Of a stretch of DNA of 64,000 nucleotides, positions 1-7,188 are shown piece by piece. The first letter of the stretch is position 1. Each line of letters begins with the position of its first letter. The stretch is from Microbacterium sp. CFH 31415 (GTDB taxonomy: Bacteria; Actinomycetota; Actinomycetes; Actinomycetales; Microbacteriaceae). The notes beneath the pieces are model-generated. The model worked only from the letters and a program-made list of their open reading frames with translations. It did no database searches and was not told where the DNA came from. Made by a program: the position numbers and the translations under genes. Location of the stretch: the NCBI RefSeq assembly GCF_022538185.1, contig NZ_JAKYXC010000003.1, forward strand, positions 186,001 through 250,000, read 5' to 3'.

Positions 1-119
1 ACGGCGGATACAGTCAGAGCGAGATCGCGGCGCTGATGGGAGCACCGCTGGGAACGATCAAGACGAGGATGCGGGACGGGCTGTCCCGCTTGAGAGCAGA
101 GATGGGGGTGACCGCGTGA
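1..119 (+). CDS. ECF RNA polymerase sigma factor, 3' end only
   Basis: The visible C-terminal 38 residues (frame starting at base 3, TGA at 117-119) are the end of sigma region 4. They contain a helix-turn-helix of the form QSEIAALMGAPLGTIKTRM, which in this family binds the -35 promoter element. The gene begins upstream of the window. The next gene is an RskA-type anti-sigma factor whose start codon overlaps this stop (TGATG), so the two are almost certainly co-translated as a sigma/anti-sigma pair. The likely family is SigK-like, judged only from the RskA partner. The input signal cannot be read from this fragment. Confidence 0.85.
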   Translation, partial: GGYSQSEIAALMGAPLGTIKTRMRDGLSRLRAEMGVTA

Positions 120-1021
120 TGAACGAGCAGGAGTTCGCCGAACTGTCGGCAGGCTATGCCCTTGACGCGCTGTCGCCCGAAGACCGCCGGGCGTTTCAGG
201 CGGCGCTCGCCGAGCACCCCGAGTGGGTGCGGCTCGTCGACGCCGACGTGGAGACCGCCGGCGCGCTCGCTGAGAGCGTGCCCGATGCCGCGCCGCCGCT
301 GACCCTGCGCTCCACGCTGCTCTCGCGGGTGGCGACCATGCCGCAATTGCCGGAGATGGATGCCGCAGCCGCAGCCGTCGCCGAGCCGGTGGCCTCTGCC
401 CCGCCGCTGCCTCCCGTGCCGCCGGTGCCCCCGCTGCCGGGCGACGCGTCGGCGGGCGACGCGCCGGCGGGCGACGCGCTGCCTGGCGATGCCTCGATGA
501 ATGATGCGCCGTTCGTGGAACCGGCCCCGACGACCACGACGATCCAGGCGATCTCCCGTCGCAACTGGACCCGCGGACTGCTGACGCTCGCCGCCTCGCT
601 CGTCATCCTCGTGGTCCTCGGCTTCGGCGCCGTCACCATCAACCAGTACGTCAACCGGCCGCCGGAAGTCGCGGCGCTCGCCGAGATCGAGGCCGCTCCC
701 GACGCGCAGGCGGCGACGGTGGAACTGACGGACGGCGGGACCGCGACCGCGCACTGGGCGGAGTCGGTGGGCAAGGTCGTGCTCGTGTCGAACGGGCTGC
801 CCGAGATCTCCGAGGACGAGAGCTTCGAGCTGTGGTTCGTGCGTGAAGACGGCACTCCGGTGGCGGCGGGTGTGTTCGAGCCCGCCGAAGGCCCGTCGAC
901 CGTGATCCTCGACGGAGAGATGCAGGCCGGCGACACGATCGCCGTGACGGTCGAGCCGCAGGGCGGGTCGCCGAACGGCGAGCCCTCGGGCGAGCCGATC
1001 GTAGCCATCCCGACGGCCTGA
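119..1021 (+). CDS. RskA-type transmembrane anti-sigma factor
   Basis: A single-pass membrane protein of about 300 residues that should hold the upstream sigma factor inactive until released by proteolysis. The N-terminal 80 residues carry the short RskA-type helical domain with an ALDALSPED motif. A linker at about 95-138 is rich in Pro and Ala, with PVPP and AGDA-type short repeats. One membrane helix spans about 155-176 and an RskA-type C-terminal domain (motif ELWFV) lies outside. The start is ATG at 119, overlapping the sigma gene stop; GTG at 116 is an alternative. No zinc-binding HxxxCxxC motif is seen, as expected for RskA rather than RsrA-type anti-sigma factors. Confidence 0.85.
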   Translation: MNEQEFAELSAGYALDALSPEDRRAFQAALAEHPEWVRLVDADVETAGALAESVPDAAPPLTLRSTLLSRVATMPQLPEMDAAAAAVAEPVASAPPLPPVPPVPPLPGDASAGDAPAGDALPGDASMNDAPFVEPAPTTTTIQAISRRNWTRGLLTLAASLVILVVLGFGAVTINQYVNRPPEVAALAEIEAAPDAQAATVELTDGGTATAHWAESVGKVVLVSNGLPEISEDESFELWFVREDGTPVAAGVFEPAEGPSTVILDGEMQAGDTIAVTVEPQGGSPNGEPSGEPIVAIPTA

Positions 1022-1034
1022 GCGCTAGCGTGAG

Positions 1035-1442
1035 GTGGTGGCCGCCTCGCAGACTCCGCAGACGCTCGCGCACCTCCGCCGCGCGCGCGACCTGATGGAC
1101 CGCGACTACGCCGAACCGCTCGACGTGCCGACGATGGCCACGAAGGCACTCATGTCGCCCGCGCACTTCTCGCGCGAGTTCAAGGCCGCCTACGGCGAGA
1201 CGCCGTACTCGTACCTGATGACCCGGCGCATCGAGCGGGCGATGGCTCTGCTGCGGAACGGGATGTCGGTGACGGATGCCTGCACCGCGGTCGGCGCGAC
1301 CTCGCTGGGCTCGTTCAGCTCGACGTTCACCGAGATCGTCGGCGAGACGCCGAGCTCCTACCGCGCGCGGCCGCACGAAGCCGCCGAGGCCATGCCCCTC
1401 TGCGTCGCGAAGATCCTCACCCGTCCGGCGCGCTACGCCTGA
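1035..1442 (+). CDS. AraC-family DNA-binding protein, HTH domain only
   Basis: 135 residues made up almost entirely of the AraC/XylS double helix-turn-helix. The first recognition region lies near residues 28-53 (motif MSPAHFSREFK) and the second near 77-103 (motif GSFSSTFTEIVGETP). There is no N-terminal ligand-binding domain, so it resembles SoxS/MarA-size regulators or the DNA-binding half of a split regulator. It starts with GTG at 1035, 13 bases after the anti-sigma gene, so it may be read from the same transcript. The next gene is a VOC protein; in actinobacteria small AraC proteins often sit beside VOC genes, which suggests but does not prove control of that neighbour. Confidence 0.85.
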   Translation: MVAASQTPQTLAHLRRARDLMDRDYAEPLDVPTMATKALMSPAHFSREFKAAYGETPYSYLMTRRIERAMALLRNGMSVTDACTAVGATSLGSFSSTFTEIVGETPSSYRARPHEAAEAMPLCVAKILTRPARYA

Positions 1443-1507
1443 GCGGCGTGTCGGATGGGCGGCGGGACTGAGCAGAATCGGAGAAGCGCCGCCCGGCCGG
1501 GCTGGCC

Positions 1508-1520
1508 TAGCGTGGCATCC
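1508..1520 (+). promoter_or_regulatory. -10 element of a probable leaderless start
   Basis: TAGCGT at 1508-1513 is followed after 7 bases by the ATG at 1521. The same hexamer-to-start spacing recurs at many genes in the window. It argues for ATG 1521 over the in-frame upstream codon at 1455, and for a transcript that begins at or within a few bases of the start codon. Confidence 0.55.
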
Positions 1521-1928
1521 ATGACCACCACTGCACTCGCCTACTGCCCGATCACGGTCGACGACGTCGAGACCGCGATCCCGTTCTACCGCGACGGCCT
1601 CGGCCTCGAGATCGTCAACGACGTCTCGTACGACGGAACGCGCTGGCTCAGCTTCGGATTCGCGGGCCAGACGGGTCTCGCCGTCGTGCTATCGGATCCG
1701 GCTGCCGGCCGATCGCCCGAGGACGCCGACGCTCTGCTGCGCCTGGTCGTGAAGGGCTCCGGTCCCGGACCCTACGTCTTCACCACCGACGACCTCGACG
1801 CCACGTTCGAGCGGCTGCGCGCTCTGGGCGCCGAGGTGCTGCAGGAGCCGATCGCCCAGGACTGGGGTCCGCGCGACTGCGCCTTCCGTGATCCCGCCGG
1901 CAACCACGTCCGCATCAACCAGGCCTGA
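1521..1928 (+). CDS. VOC-superfamily protein (glyoxalase/bleomycin-resistance fold)
   Basis: 135 residues with the paired beta-alpha-beta-beta-beta modules of vicinal-oxygen-chelate proteins. A first half (ITVDDVETAIPFYRDGLGL) and a second half (FTTDDLDATFERLRALG) are visible, closing with RDPAGNHVRI, the usual end of the second module. Members are metal-dependent lyases, dioxygenases or drug-binding proteins; the substrate cannot be assigned. The candidate metal ligands typical of glyoxalase I are not all evident. The start is set by the leaderless-type -10 hexamer. It follows a small AraC gene in the same direction. Confidence 0.85.
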   Translation: MTTTALAYCPITVDDVETAIPFYRDGLGLEIVNDVSYDGTRWLSFGFAGQTGLAVVLSDPAAGRSPEDADALLRLVVKGSGPGPYVFTTDDLDATFERLRALGAEVLQEPIAQDWGPRDCAFRDPAGNHVRINQA

Positions 1929-2040
1929 GCGGACGGCCGGACATGTGCCTGCCCTGGGAGGCCGCCCGGGCGGCCGCGGCACCGGAGGGCGTCGCACTCG
2001 CCCCCGCGCTCATGGGTGCGCGGTTCGACGGGCGCATCGG

Positions 2041-2114
2041 CGGAGATGCCGGCGACACGCCGGGTCGCGGCATCCGTCCCCCGGTGTGTCGGACAGGATC
2101 TCCGATCTTGCGAC
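2041..2114. repeat. Palindromic repeat element, copy A (inverted relative to C and D)
   Basis: The right arm at 2081-2114 has 34 bases and ends in GATCTCCGATCTTGCGAC. A shortened, degenerate left arm lies at about 2041-2063, around a centre containing GGCATCC. The right arm is the reverse complement of the left arm of copy D with few changes. It lies 3' of the VOC gene in an otherwise featureless 258-base gap (1929-2186). The RNA could fold as a long hairpin, so it may double as a terminator. Confidence 0.7.
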
Positions 2115-2186
2115 GAGACCGGTCGTGGTGGCCGGCGTTGCCCCTGCCCGGCCATCGGGTGACGGGCGGCCGGTAGCCTGGATCGG

Positions 2187-2825
2187 GTGAGCGACGAGTC
2201 CAGGGACTTCCACAAGCCCGTCAGGCGCCCCGCGGAACTCTTCGACCGGCTGTTCGCCGCCGAGGACCCGGCCGAGGTATCGCGGGTCGCCCACTCCACC
2301 GCGCATGCGCTCCTCGCGCGGGTGCGCGAGGATCCGGACGGGCAGGTCGTCGACCGGCTCGTCGCGTTCACCGACGAGCACGGCATCGACGACATCGCCG
2401 AGCTCTGGTCGCGGTCGCCGGCGAAGACGCTCCCCGGCGCGCTGTGGCGGCTGTACCTGCTGCAGCTGATGATCCACGACGATCCGCGCACCGCGGCGCT
2501 GCTGTACGAGCGCGGCCGCGCCGAACTCGCGTCGGCGGACGCCGTGGTCGCCGGGGCACCCACGCCAGCCGGTCCCGACGAGCTCGTGGCCCTCATCGAC
2601 CAGATCCTGCGCGGACTGTTCGAGGGCGACTTCGCGGTGGCGCTCGACCGCGCGGCGGCGTTCTGCCGGGTGCAGGCGTCGGGGGCGACCCATCTCGCGG
2701 ACGACTACGAACTCACCGAGCCCGACCGGGCGTCGGCGTTCACGACGCGCGCGCTGCGCCTGTCGGACTACGGCGCCGACCTGACGGCGTGCGCCGCGCT
2801 GTGGCGCCGCGACTCGCTGACCTGA
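2187..2825 (+). CDS. Conserved actinobacterial protein of unknown function
   Basis: 212 residues, mostly alpha-helical, acidic at the N-terminus, with no signal peptide or membrane segment. I recognise the general type (starting SDESRDFHKPVRRPAE) from Microbacteriaceae genomes but know no function. The GTG start at 2187 follows TAGCCT at 2174-2179 after 7 bases, so the mRNA is probably leaderless. The last 14 codons with the stop are duplicated immediately downstream as a 41-bp tandem repeat, so the C-terminus (ending LWRRDSLT) may have been altered recently. Confidence 0.75.
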   Translation: MSDESRDFHKPVRRPAELFDRLFAAEDPAEVSRVAHSTAHALLARVREDPDGQVVDRLVAFTDEHGIDDIAELWSRSPAKTLPGALWRLYLLQLMIHDDPRTAALLYERGRAELASADAVVAGAPTPAGPDELVALIDQILRGLFEGDFAVALDRAAAFCRVQASGATHLADDYELTEPDRASAFTTRALRLSDYGADLTACAALWRRDSLT

Positions 2826-2871
2826 CCGCGTGCACCGCGCTGTGGCGCCGCGACTCGCTGACCTGACCGCG
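2778..2871 (+). repeat. 41-bp tandem duplication across the 3' end of the preceding gene
   Basis: Copy 1 is 2778-2818, copy 2 is 2819-2859, and a third partial copy of about 12 bases follows to 2871. The two full copies differ at two positions. Each carries the codons for LWRRDSLT and a stop, but 41 is not a multiple of three, so copy 2 is out of frame with copy 1. The 215-base gap 2826-3040 shows nothing else except the pabC -10 hexamer. Confidence 0.9.
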
Positions 2872-3027
2872 GGGCGCGATCGTCGAGCGATGCCGGACAG
2901 GAGAGTGCCGGGCCGCAGAACGCCTCTCGGCGCGAGGCCGCTCACAGCGGCAGAAGATGGAGCCCGGGGTTACTGCGGCCCGGCCGATCAAGTGTAACCG
3001 AGGGCGGCGTGCCCGCATTCCCACCTC

Positions 3028-3040
3028 TAGGCTCGAACGC
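3028..3040 (+). promoter_or_regulatory. -10 element of pabC, leaderless type
   Basis: TAGGCT at 3028-3033 is followed by 7 bases and then the ATG at 3041. No Shine-Dalgarno sequence lies between. This fixes the start at 3041 and not at the in-frame codon 2957. Confidence 0.55.
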
Positions 3041-3928
3041 ATGGCCTTGAGTTTCGCGCTCGTGATCGACCCCGCGGCATCCGATGATCTCCGTACCGAC
3101 TTCTCCGGCTCGTTCCGCGTGATCGACACGGCGGCCCCCGCGCTCAGTGTGGGCGAGCTCAGCACGCAGCGTGGCGACGGCATCTTCGAGTCGATCGGCG
3201 TCGTCGACCGCCACCCGCAGGAGCTCATCGCCCACCTCGATCGTCTCGCCCACTCGGCGCAGCTGTGTGCTCTTCCGGTTCCGAACCGCGAGCAGTGGCG
3301 GCAGGCGGTGTTCGCCGCCGCAGAGCATTGCCCTGCACGCGGCGAGGGCGTGATCAAGCTCATCCTCAGCCGGGGCATCGAGCACGGTCCCACCCCGACC
3401 GCGTGGGTCACGGCCGGTGCCGCACCGGACAACACGCGGGTGCGCGAGCAGGGGATCCGGGTCGTGACGCTCGACCGCGGCTACTCGATCGACACGCCCG
3501 CGCGCGCGCCCTGGCTCCTGCTCGGGGCGAAGACCCTGTCGTACGCCGTCAACATGGCGGCGATCCGCGAAGCGAAGCAGCGCGGCGCCGACGACGCGAT
3601 CTTCGTCTCATCCGACGGGTTCGTGCTCGAAGCGCCGACCGCCTCGCTGGTGCTGAAGGAGGGCGGCCGGTTCGTCACGCCGGCGCCCAACGGCGGCATC
3701 CTGCACGGCACGACTCAGCTCGGGCTGTTCGAGCATCTCGGCAGCCTCGGCCACGAGACGGCGTACGAGACGATCCAGGCCGAGCGCCTCGCGACCGCGG
3801 AGGCCGCGTGGCTGCTGTCGAGCGTGCGCCTGGCCGTGCCGATCGTCGCGATCGACGACGTCGAACTGCCCGTCGACCACGAACTGACAGCATCCTTCAA
3901 CCGCTTCCTGCTGAGCCCGCGCGCCTGA
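3041..3928 (+). CDS. pabC: Aminodeoxychorismate lyase (class IV PLP enzyme)
   Basis: 295 residues of the fold-type IV aminotransferase family. The Schiff-base lysine is K164 in LLLGAKTLSYA, a motif typical of 4-amino-4-deoxychorismate lyase. The conserved glutamate is about E197 in FVLEAPTAS, and GGILHGTT marks the cofactor phosphate region. It would convert aminodeoxychorismate to p-aminobenzoate and pyruvate for folate synthesis. A branched-chain or D-amino-acid aminotransferase role is the main alternative. It stands alone with no pabA/pabB neighbour. It is followed closely by repeat copy B and by a convergent gene. Confidence 0.8.
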   Translation: MALSFALVIDPAASDDLRTDFSGSFRVIDTAAPALSVGELSTQRGDGIFESIGVVDRHPQELIAHLDRLAHSAQLCALPVPNREQWRQAVFAAAEHCPARGEGVIKLILSRGIEHGPTPTAWVTAGAAPDNTRVREQGIRVVTLDRGYSIDTPARAPWLLLGAKTLSYAVNMAAIREAKQRGADDAIFVSSDGFVLEAPTASLVLKEGGRFVTPAPNGGILHGTTQLGLFEHLGSLGHETAYETIQAERLATAEAAWLLSSVRLAVPIVAIDDVELPVDHELTASFNRFLLSPRA

Positions 3929-3943
3929 TCGGCGTTGCCTCGA

Positions 3944-3981
3944 CCCGGCCTGTCGGGCGGATCTCCGATTCTGCGGCGCGG
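3944..3981. repeat. Palindromic repeat element, copy B (right arm only)
   Basis: This stretch matches the right arm of copy C (5165-5202) with one visible mismatch over about 36 bases, including GGATCTCCGATTCTGCGGCG. The left arm is missing. It sits 16 bases after the pabC stop and touches the 3' end of the convergent DUF2867 gene. Confidence 0.7.
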
Positions 3982-4434
3982 TCAGCGGGTCACGCCTGAC
4001 AATTCGCGGCGTGCGCGGGCGAGCATGCCCCGCATCAACAGCGCGAGCGACAGGCGCACCGGCAGCGATCGGAGGCGCGCGCCGCGGCCCTTGAACCGCA
4101 TAGCGGTCACCACGCGCACGAGCGCGCGCTCCTCGTCGACGCCGACGCCCACACGCAGGTCGACGGTGCGGGCGTCCACCTTCACGAGCGCCTCCTCACC
4201 CTCGACGTGGCGCACGGTGAACATGTCGCATGCGCGCGCCCGCGGATGCAGCAGCGCGCCCAGCGCGACCGGCGCCGCGATCCAGCGGGGGAGCGCCGAC
4301 CGCGAGAAGAGGTTGCGCGCCCACGCCGCAGGGTCGGCGGTCGCATGTGCGGGCAGCACGTCGATCCAGACCTGCGTGTAGTCGGGATCGGCGATGTCGG
4401 CGAGCGCAAGCGACCAGAATGCCGGCTCTCTCAT
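3982..4434 (-). CDS. DUF2867-type protein
   Basis: 150 residues when started at the ATG at 4434, which has a good Shine-Dalgarno (GGGGAGG) just upstream. The sequence, beginning MREPAFWSLALADIADPDY and ending with a basic C-terminus, fits DUF2867, a SRPBCC-like family of unknown activity. An in-frame codon at 4512 would add 26 residues that overlap the divergent TetR start, so it is less likely. The divergent neighbour is a TetR regulator, a common arrangement in which the regulator controls both genes. Confidence 0.7.
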   Translation of the reverse strand: MREPAFWSLALADIADPDYTQVWIDVLPAHATADPAAWARNLFSRSALPRWIAAPVALGALLHPRARACDMFTVRHVEGEEALVKVDARTVDLRVGVGVDEERALVRVVTAMRFKGRGARLRSLPVRLSLALLMRGMLARARRELSGVTR

Positions 4435-4458
4435 GCGGTGCCTCCCCAGAGAACGACC

Positions 4459-4474
4459 CATACGCCGCCGTATG
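4459..4474. promoter_or_regulatory. Inverted repeat between DUF2867 and TetR genes, candidate operator
   Basis: CATACG (4459-4464) and CGTATG (4469-4474) form a perfect 6-4-6 inverted repeat in the 76-base divergent intergenic space. It lies just upstream of the Shine-Dalgarno of the DUF2867 gene. Close by, 4492-4504 contains overlapping TACGGT units. Both could be sites for the adjacent TetR protein. Confidence 0.5.
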
Positions 4475-4510
4475 GACGGTGTCGCTGAGACTATACGGTA
4501 CGGTACGGAC

Positions 4511-5083
4511 ATGGCAAGGCTTTCGCGTGACGACTGGGTCGATGCCGCCTACGAGCGATTCAGCACGGACGGCATCGCCGCCATCGCCGTGGAGCCCGTG
4601 GCCCGCTCGCTGGGCGCCACGAAGGGCTCGTTCTACTGGCACTTCACCGACCGGCGAGCGCTCGTCGACGCCGTGCTCGAGCGCTGGCGCGAGCTCGAGA
4701 CCGAGCAGCTCATCGCCGAGGTCGAGCACATCGCCGACCCCCGGGCGAGGCTGGCGCAGCTGTTCGAGATCATCGGTCACCGCTCGACGCAGCGAAACGG
4801 CGAGCGCACCCTCTACGCCGACGCCGCGGCCGCGCACGTGCGTGAGCCGGTGTCGGCAGTCACCGAGCGCCGTGTCGGCTACCTCAGCGGCCTTTTGCAG
4901 CAGTGCGGTGTCTCGGCCGAGGAGGCCGACCGCCGCGCGGTGCTGCTCGTGTCGGCGATCATCGGCTTCCAGCAGCTCCTCGCGAGCGGATGGCTGCCGT
5001 CGCATCATCCCCGCACTCTCGTCGACACGCTGTACGGCGTGGCGATGATCCCCGAGGGCGTCACGCACCCTGACCGTCCCTGA
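4511..5083 (+). CDS. TetR-family transcriptional regulator
   Basis: 190 residues. The N-terminal helix-turn-helix is clear: VEPVARSLGATKGSFYWHF at about 27-45, the TetR recognition region. The C-terminal ligand domain (residues 55-190) has no recognisable relatives to me. The ATG at 4511 is preceded by TACGGT ending 6 bases upstream, consistent with a leaderless mRNA. It is divergent from the DUF2867 gene, with an inverted repeat between them, so autoregulation and control of that gene are likely. The inducer is unknown. Confidence 0.9.
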   Translation: MARLSRDDWVDAAYERFSTDGIAAIAVEPVARSLGATKGSFYWHFTDRRALVDAVLERWRELETEQLIAEVEHIADPRARLAQLFEIIGHRSTQRNGERTLYADAAAAHVREPVSAVTERRVGYLSGLLQQCGVSAEEADRRAVLLVSAIIGFQQLLASGWLPSHHPRTLVDTLYGVAMIPEGVTHPDRP

Positions 5084-5114
5084 CCCTGCGGGTGGCTCGC
5101 GACCGAGCCGCCTG

Positions 5115-5200
5115 GTCGCAACATCGGAGATCGTGTCGGACTCGCCGGTGGAGGGATGCCGCGGCCCGGCGTGTCGGGCGGATCTCCGATTCTGCGGCGC
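5115..5200. repeat. Palindromic repeat element, copy C
   Basis: Left arm 5115-5148 (34 bases, core ATCGGAGATC) and right arm about 5166-5199 (core GATCTCCGAT) are near-complementary with a 1-base offset, around a centre GTGGAGGGATGCCGCGG. It is in the same orientation as copy D. It lies between the convergent TetR and AbiEi-DUF559 genes. Confidence 0.75.
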
Positions 5201-5221
5201 GGGGTAGTGCGGGAGGCGCCG

Positions 5222-5323
5222 GGTGCGGGGCGACGAAAGGTGCGCGGTGACGAACGGCGCGGGGCGACGCACGGCGCCGGGGGACGAAAGGTGCACGGCG
5301 GCGAAAGGTGGGGCGCGAAGCTC
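5222..5323. repeat. 17-bp tandem repeat, about six degenerate units
   Basis: Six units of exactly 17 bases follow one another (5222, 5239, 5256, 5273, 5290, 5307). The consensus is GGYGCGGGGCGACGAAA, and the last unit is worn and runs into the 3' end of the AbiEi-DUF559 gene. There is no open frame of interest on either strand. Period 17 and degenerate units suggest an old replication-slippage array. The remainder of 5084-5321 is copy C of the palindromic element. Confidence 0.8.
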
Positions 5324-6149
5324 AGGCGAGGTGCAGTCGGCGGTCGAGGGCGCCGAGGATCGCCAGCTCGACAGTCGCCCAGTCGTGGACGACCATGGCG
5401 TAGTCGAACCGCAAGGTGACGAACCCCCACGCCGCGGCGTTCGCGTCGCGCACGAGGTCCTTGTGCCGCTGCGAGTCGCCGTCGTGGTTCGCGACGCCGT
5501 CGACCTCGACGATCAGCCGCTCGCCGATCAGGAAGTCGACGACGCCCACCGAGGTGAGCCGCACCTGCGTGCGCAGGGCGAGGCCGTAGGGTCGAAGGCG
5601 CCATCGCAGGAGCGACTCGAGCCCGCTGTCGGCGTCGGACCGGGAGAAGGCGATCGCATCTCGGCCGGCGGCGTTCGTGTGAGACCGCAGCCATGCGAGG
5701 CCGGGCTGCGAGATGAGTCGCTGCCGACGGGCCGACTCGAGCGCGACGAAGAAGTCCTCGGCGCCGCGGCACAGCAGGATCTGCCGCAGCACGCGAGGCA
5801 ACGAGGGGATGCCGAATGCGTTCTTCGCCGCGGCCGCGTCCCAGTGACGCACGCAGACGCAGTCGTCGTGGGCGTAAGCGCGTCCGTGGGCGCGCAGCGA
5901 GACGTGCAGCTCTTCCGCTTCGCCGCGGACCCACAGCCCGAGGTGCCGCGCAGCGCTGACGCAGGCCAGCGACCCGCCGTGCTGCGCGGCCCGGCGGATC
6001 TCGTCGCACGATCCGTCCGACGCGTACACCCCACGCCGCAGCCGCACCAGCGATCCGTCACCGAGACCTGCCGCGACGGCCGCGCGACCGAGCCCTGCCT
6101 CGCGCAGCTCGGCCAGCGAGCGCACGGCCTGCTGGGTCGTGGAGCACAT
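5322..6149 (-). CDS. AbiEi-antitoxin-like domain fused to a DUF559 (Vsr-like) nuclease domain
   Basis: 275 residues from ATG 6149. The N-terminal part (about 1-100) resembles the winged-helix AbiEi antitoxin domain of type IV toxin-antitoxin systems (GLGRAAVAAGL, LVRLRRGVYA). The C-terminal part (about 170-275) is a DUF559 domain of the PD-(D/E)XK type, with GLESLLRW (E178), VVDFLIG (D205), IVEVDG (E215, D217) and RHKDLVRD. Family members are common in Microbacteriaceae and their role is unsettled. No AbiEii-type nucleotidyltransferase toxin gene is next to it. The gene is bracketed by palindromic elements C (3') and D (5'). Confidence 0.75.
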   Translation of the reverse strand: MCSTTQQAVRSLAELREAGLGRAAVAAGLGDGSLVRLRRGVYASDGSCDEIRRAAQHGGSLACVSAARHLGLWVRGEAEELHVSLRAHGRAYAHDDCVCVRHWDAAAAKNAFGIPSLPRVLRQILLCRGAEDFFVALESARRQRLISQPGLAWLRSHTNAAGRDAIAFSRSDADSGLESLLRWRLRPYGLALRTQVRLTSVGVVDFLIGERLIVEVDGVANHDGDSQRHKDLVRDANAAAWGFVTLRFDYAMVVHDWATVELAILGALDRRLHLA

Positions 6150-6245
6150 CAGTCCAGCGTGCGCGGGTCGCGGCATCCGCTCGTCGCCGAAGGCGCCGCC
6201 CGTGGACAACCCGTCGCCACGGCATCCGCGGGAGGAGGCGCTGTC

Positions 6246-6357
6246 GTCGCAAGATCGGCAGGCAGGCACGCCGGTCGCAAGATCGGAGATCGTGCCCGAC
6301 ACGCCGGTGGAGGGATGCCGCGCCCGGCGAGTCGCCCAGGATCTCCGAGGTTGCGAC
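6246..6357. repeat. Palindromic repeat element, copy D, with an extra partial arm
   Basis: Left arm 6274-6307 and right arm 6324-6357 are both 34 bases and pair at about 28 of 34 positions around a 16-base spacer. A degenerate extra left arm (GTCGCAAGATCGG at 6246-6258, then a shortened match to 6273) precedes it. It lies 15 bases downstream of the pstB stop, so it may terminate the pst transcript, and upstream of the AbiEi-DUF559 start. Nothing else is seen in 6150-6372. Confidence 0.8.
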
Positions 6358-6372
6358 GGCCGAGGACCCGGT

Positions 6373-7152
6373 CTACCCGAAGCGGCCGGAGACGTAGTCC
6401 TCGGTCGCCTGGACCGACGGGGTGGTGAAGATCGAACGGGTGTCGTCGTACTCGATGAGCTTGCCGGGCTTGCCGGTGCCGGCGATGTTGAAGAAGGCGG
6501 TCTTATCGCTCACGCGCGATGCCTGCTGCATGTTGTGCGTGACGATGACGACCGTGTACTCGTTCTTCAGCTCGCCGATGAGCTCCTCGATCGCGTACGT
6601 CGAGATAGGGTCGAGGGCCGAGCAGGGCTCGTCCATCAGGATGACATCGGGCGAGACGGCGATCGCGCGGGCGATGCACAGTCGCTGCTGCTGACCGCCG
6701 GAGAGGCCGGATCCCGGCTTGTCGAGGCGGTCCTTCACCTCGTTCCACAGGTTCGCACCGCGCAGCGACTTCTCGACGAGCGCGTCCGCGTCGGACTTCG
6801 CCATGCGCCTGTTGTTGAGCTTCACGCCCGCCAGCACGTTCTCCTTGATCGACATCGTGGGGAACGGGTTGGGGCGCTGGAACACCATGCCGACCTGCCG
6901 CCGCACGAGCACCGGGTCGACATTCGCGCCGTACAGGTCGTCGCCGTCGAGCAGCACCTGGCCCTCGACCCGCGCGCCGGGGATCACCTCGTGCATGCGG
7001 TTGAGCGTGCGCAGGAAGGTCGACTTGCCGCAGCCGGACGGGCCGATGAAGGCCGTCACGCTGCGCGGCTCGATGTCGAGCGAGACGCCCTCGACGGCCC
7101 GGAAGTCGCCGTAGTAGACGTTCAGATCGTTGACTTCGATGCTCTTGGACAC
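6373..7152 (-). CDS. pstB: Phosphate ABC transporter ATP-binding protein
   Basis: 259 residues, the usual PstB length. Walker A is GPSGCGKST (about 38-46), the ABC signature is LSGGQQQR, Walker B is VILMDEP, and the switch histidine lies in VTHNMQQA. It powers PstSCA phosphate import on the inner face of the membrane. The start is GTG at 7152 behind a GAGGAA Shine-Dalgarno, 36 bases after pstA. It is the last gene of the minus-strand pstS-pstC-pstA-pstB operon; phoU is not in this operon but lies at 19.7 kb. Palindromic element D follows the stop. Confidence 0.97.
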   Translation of the reverse strand: MSKSIEVNDLNVYYGDFRAVEGVSLDIEPRSVTAFIGPSGCGKSTFLRTLNRMHEVIPGARVEGQVLLDGDDLYGANVDPVLVRRQVGMVFQRPNPFPTMSIKENVLAGVKLNNRRMAKSDADALVEKSLRGANLWNEVKDRLDKPGSGLSGGQQQRLCIARAIAVSPDVILMDEPCSALDPISTYAIEELIGELKNEYTVVIVTHNMQQASRVSDKTAFFNIAGTGKPGKLIEYDDTRSIFTTPSVQATEDYVSGRFG

Positions 7153-7188
7153 GATTCCTCGGGTTTCGATTCGGGTTCGGGATGCCGC

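Noticed and set aside
1455..1520. Longer N-terminus for the VOC protein
   Set aside because: The 22 extra residues are low-complexity and the -10 hexamer at 1508-1513 would lie inside the coding region.
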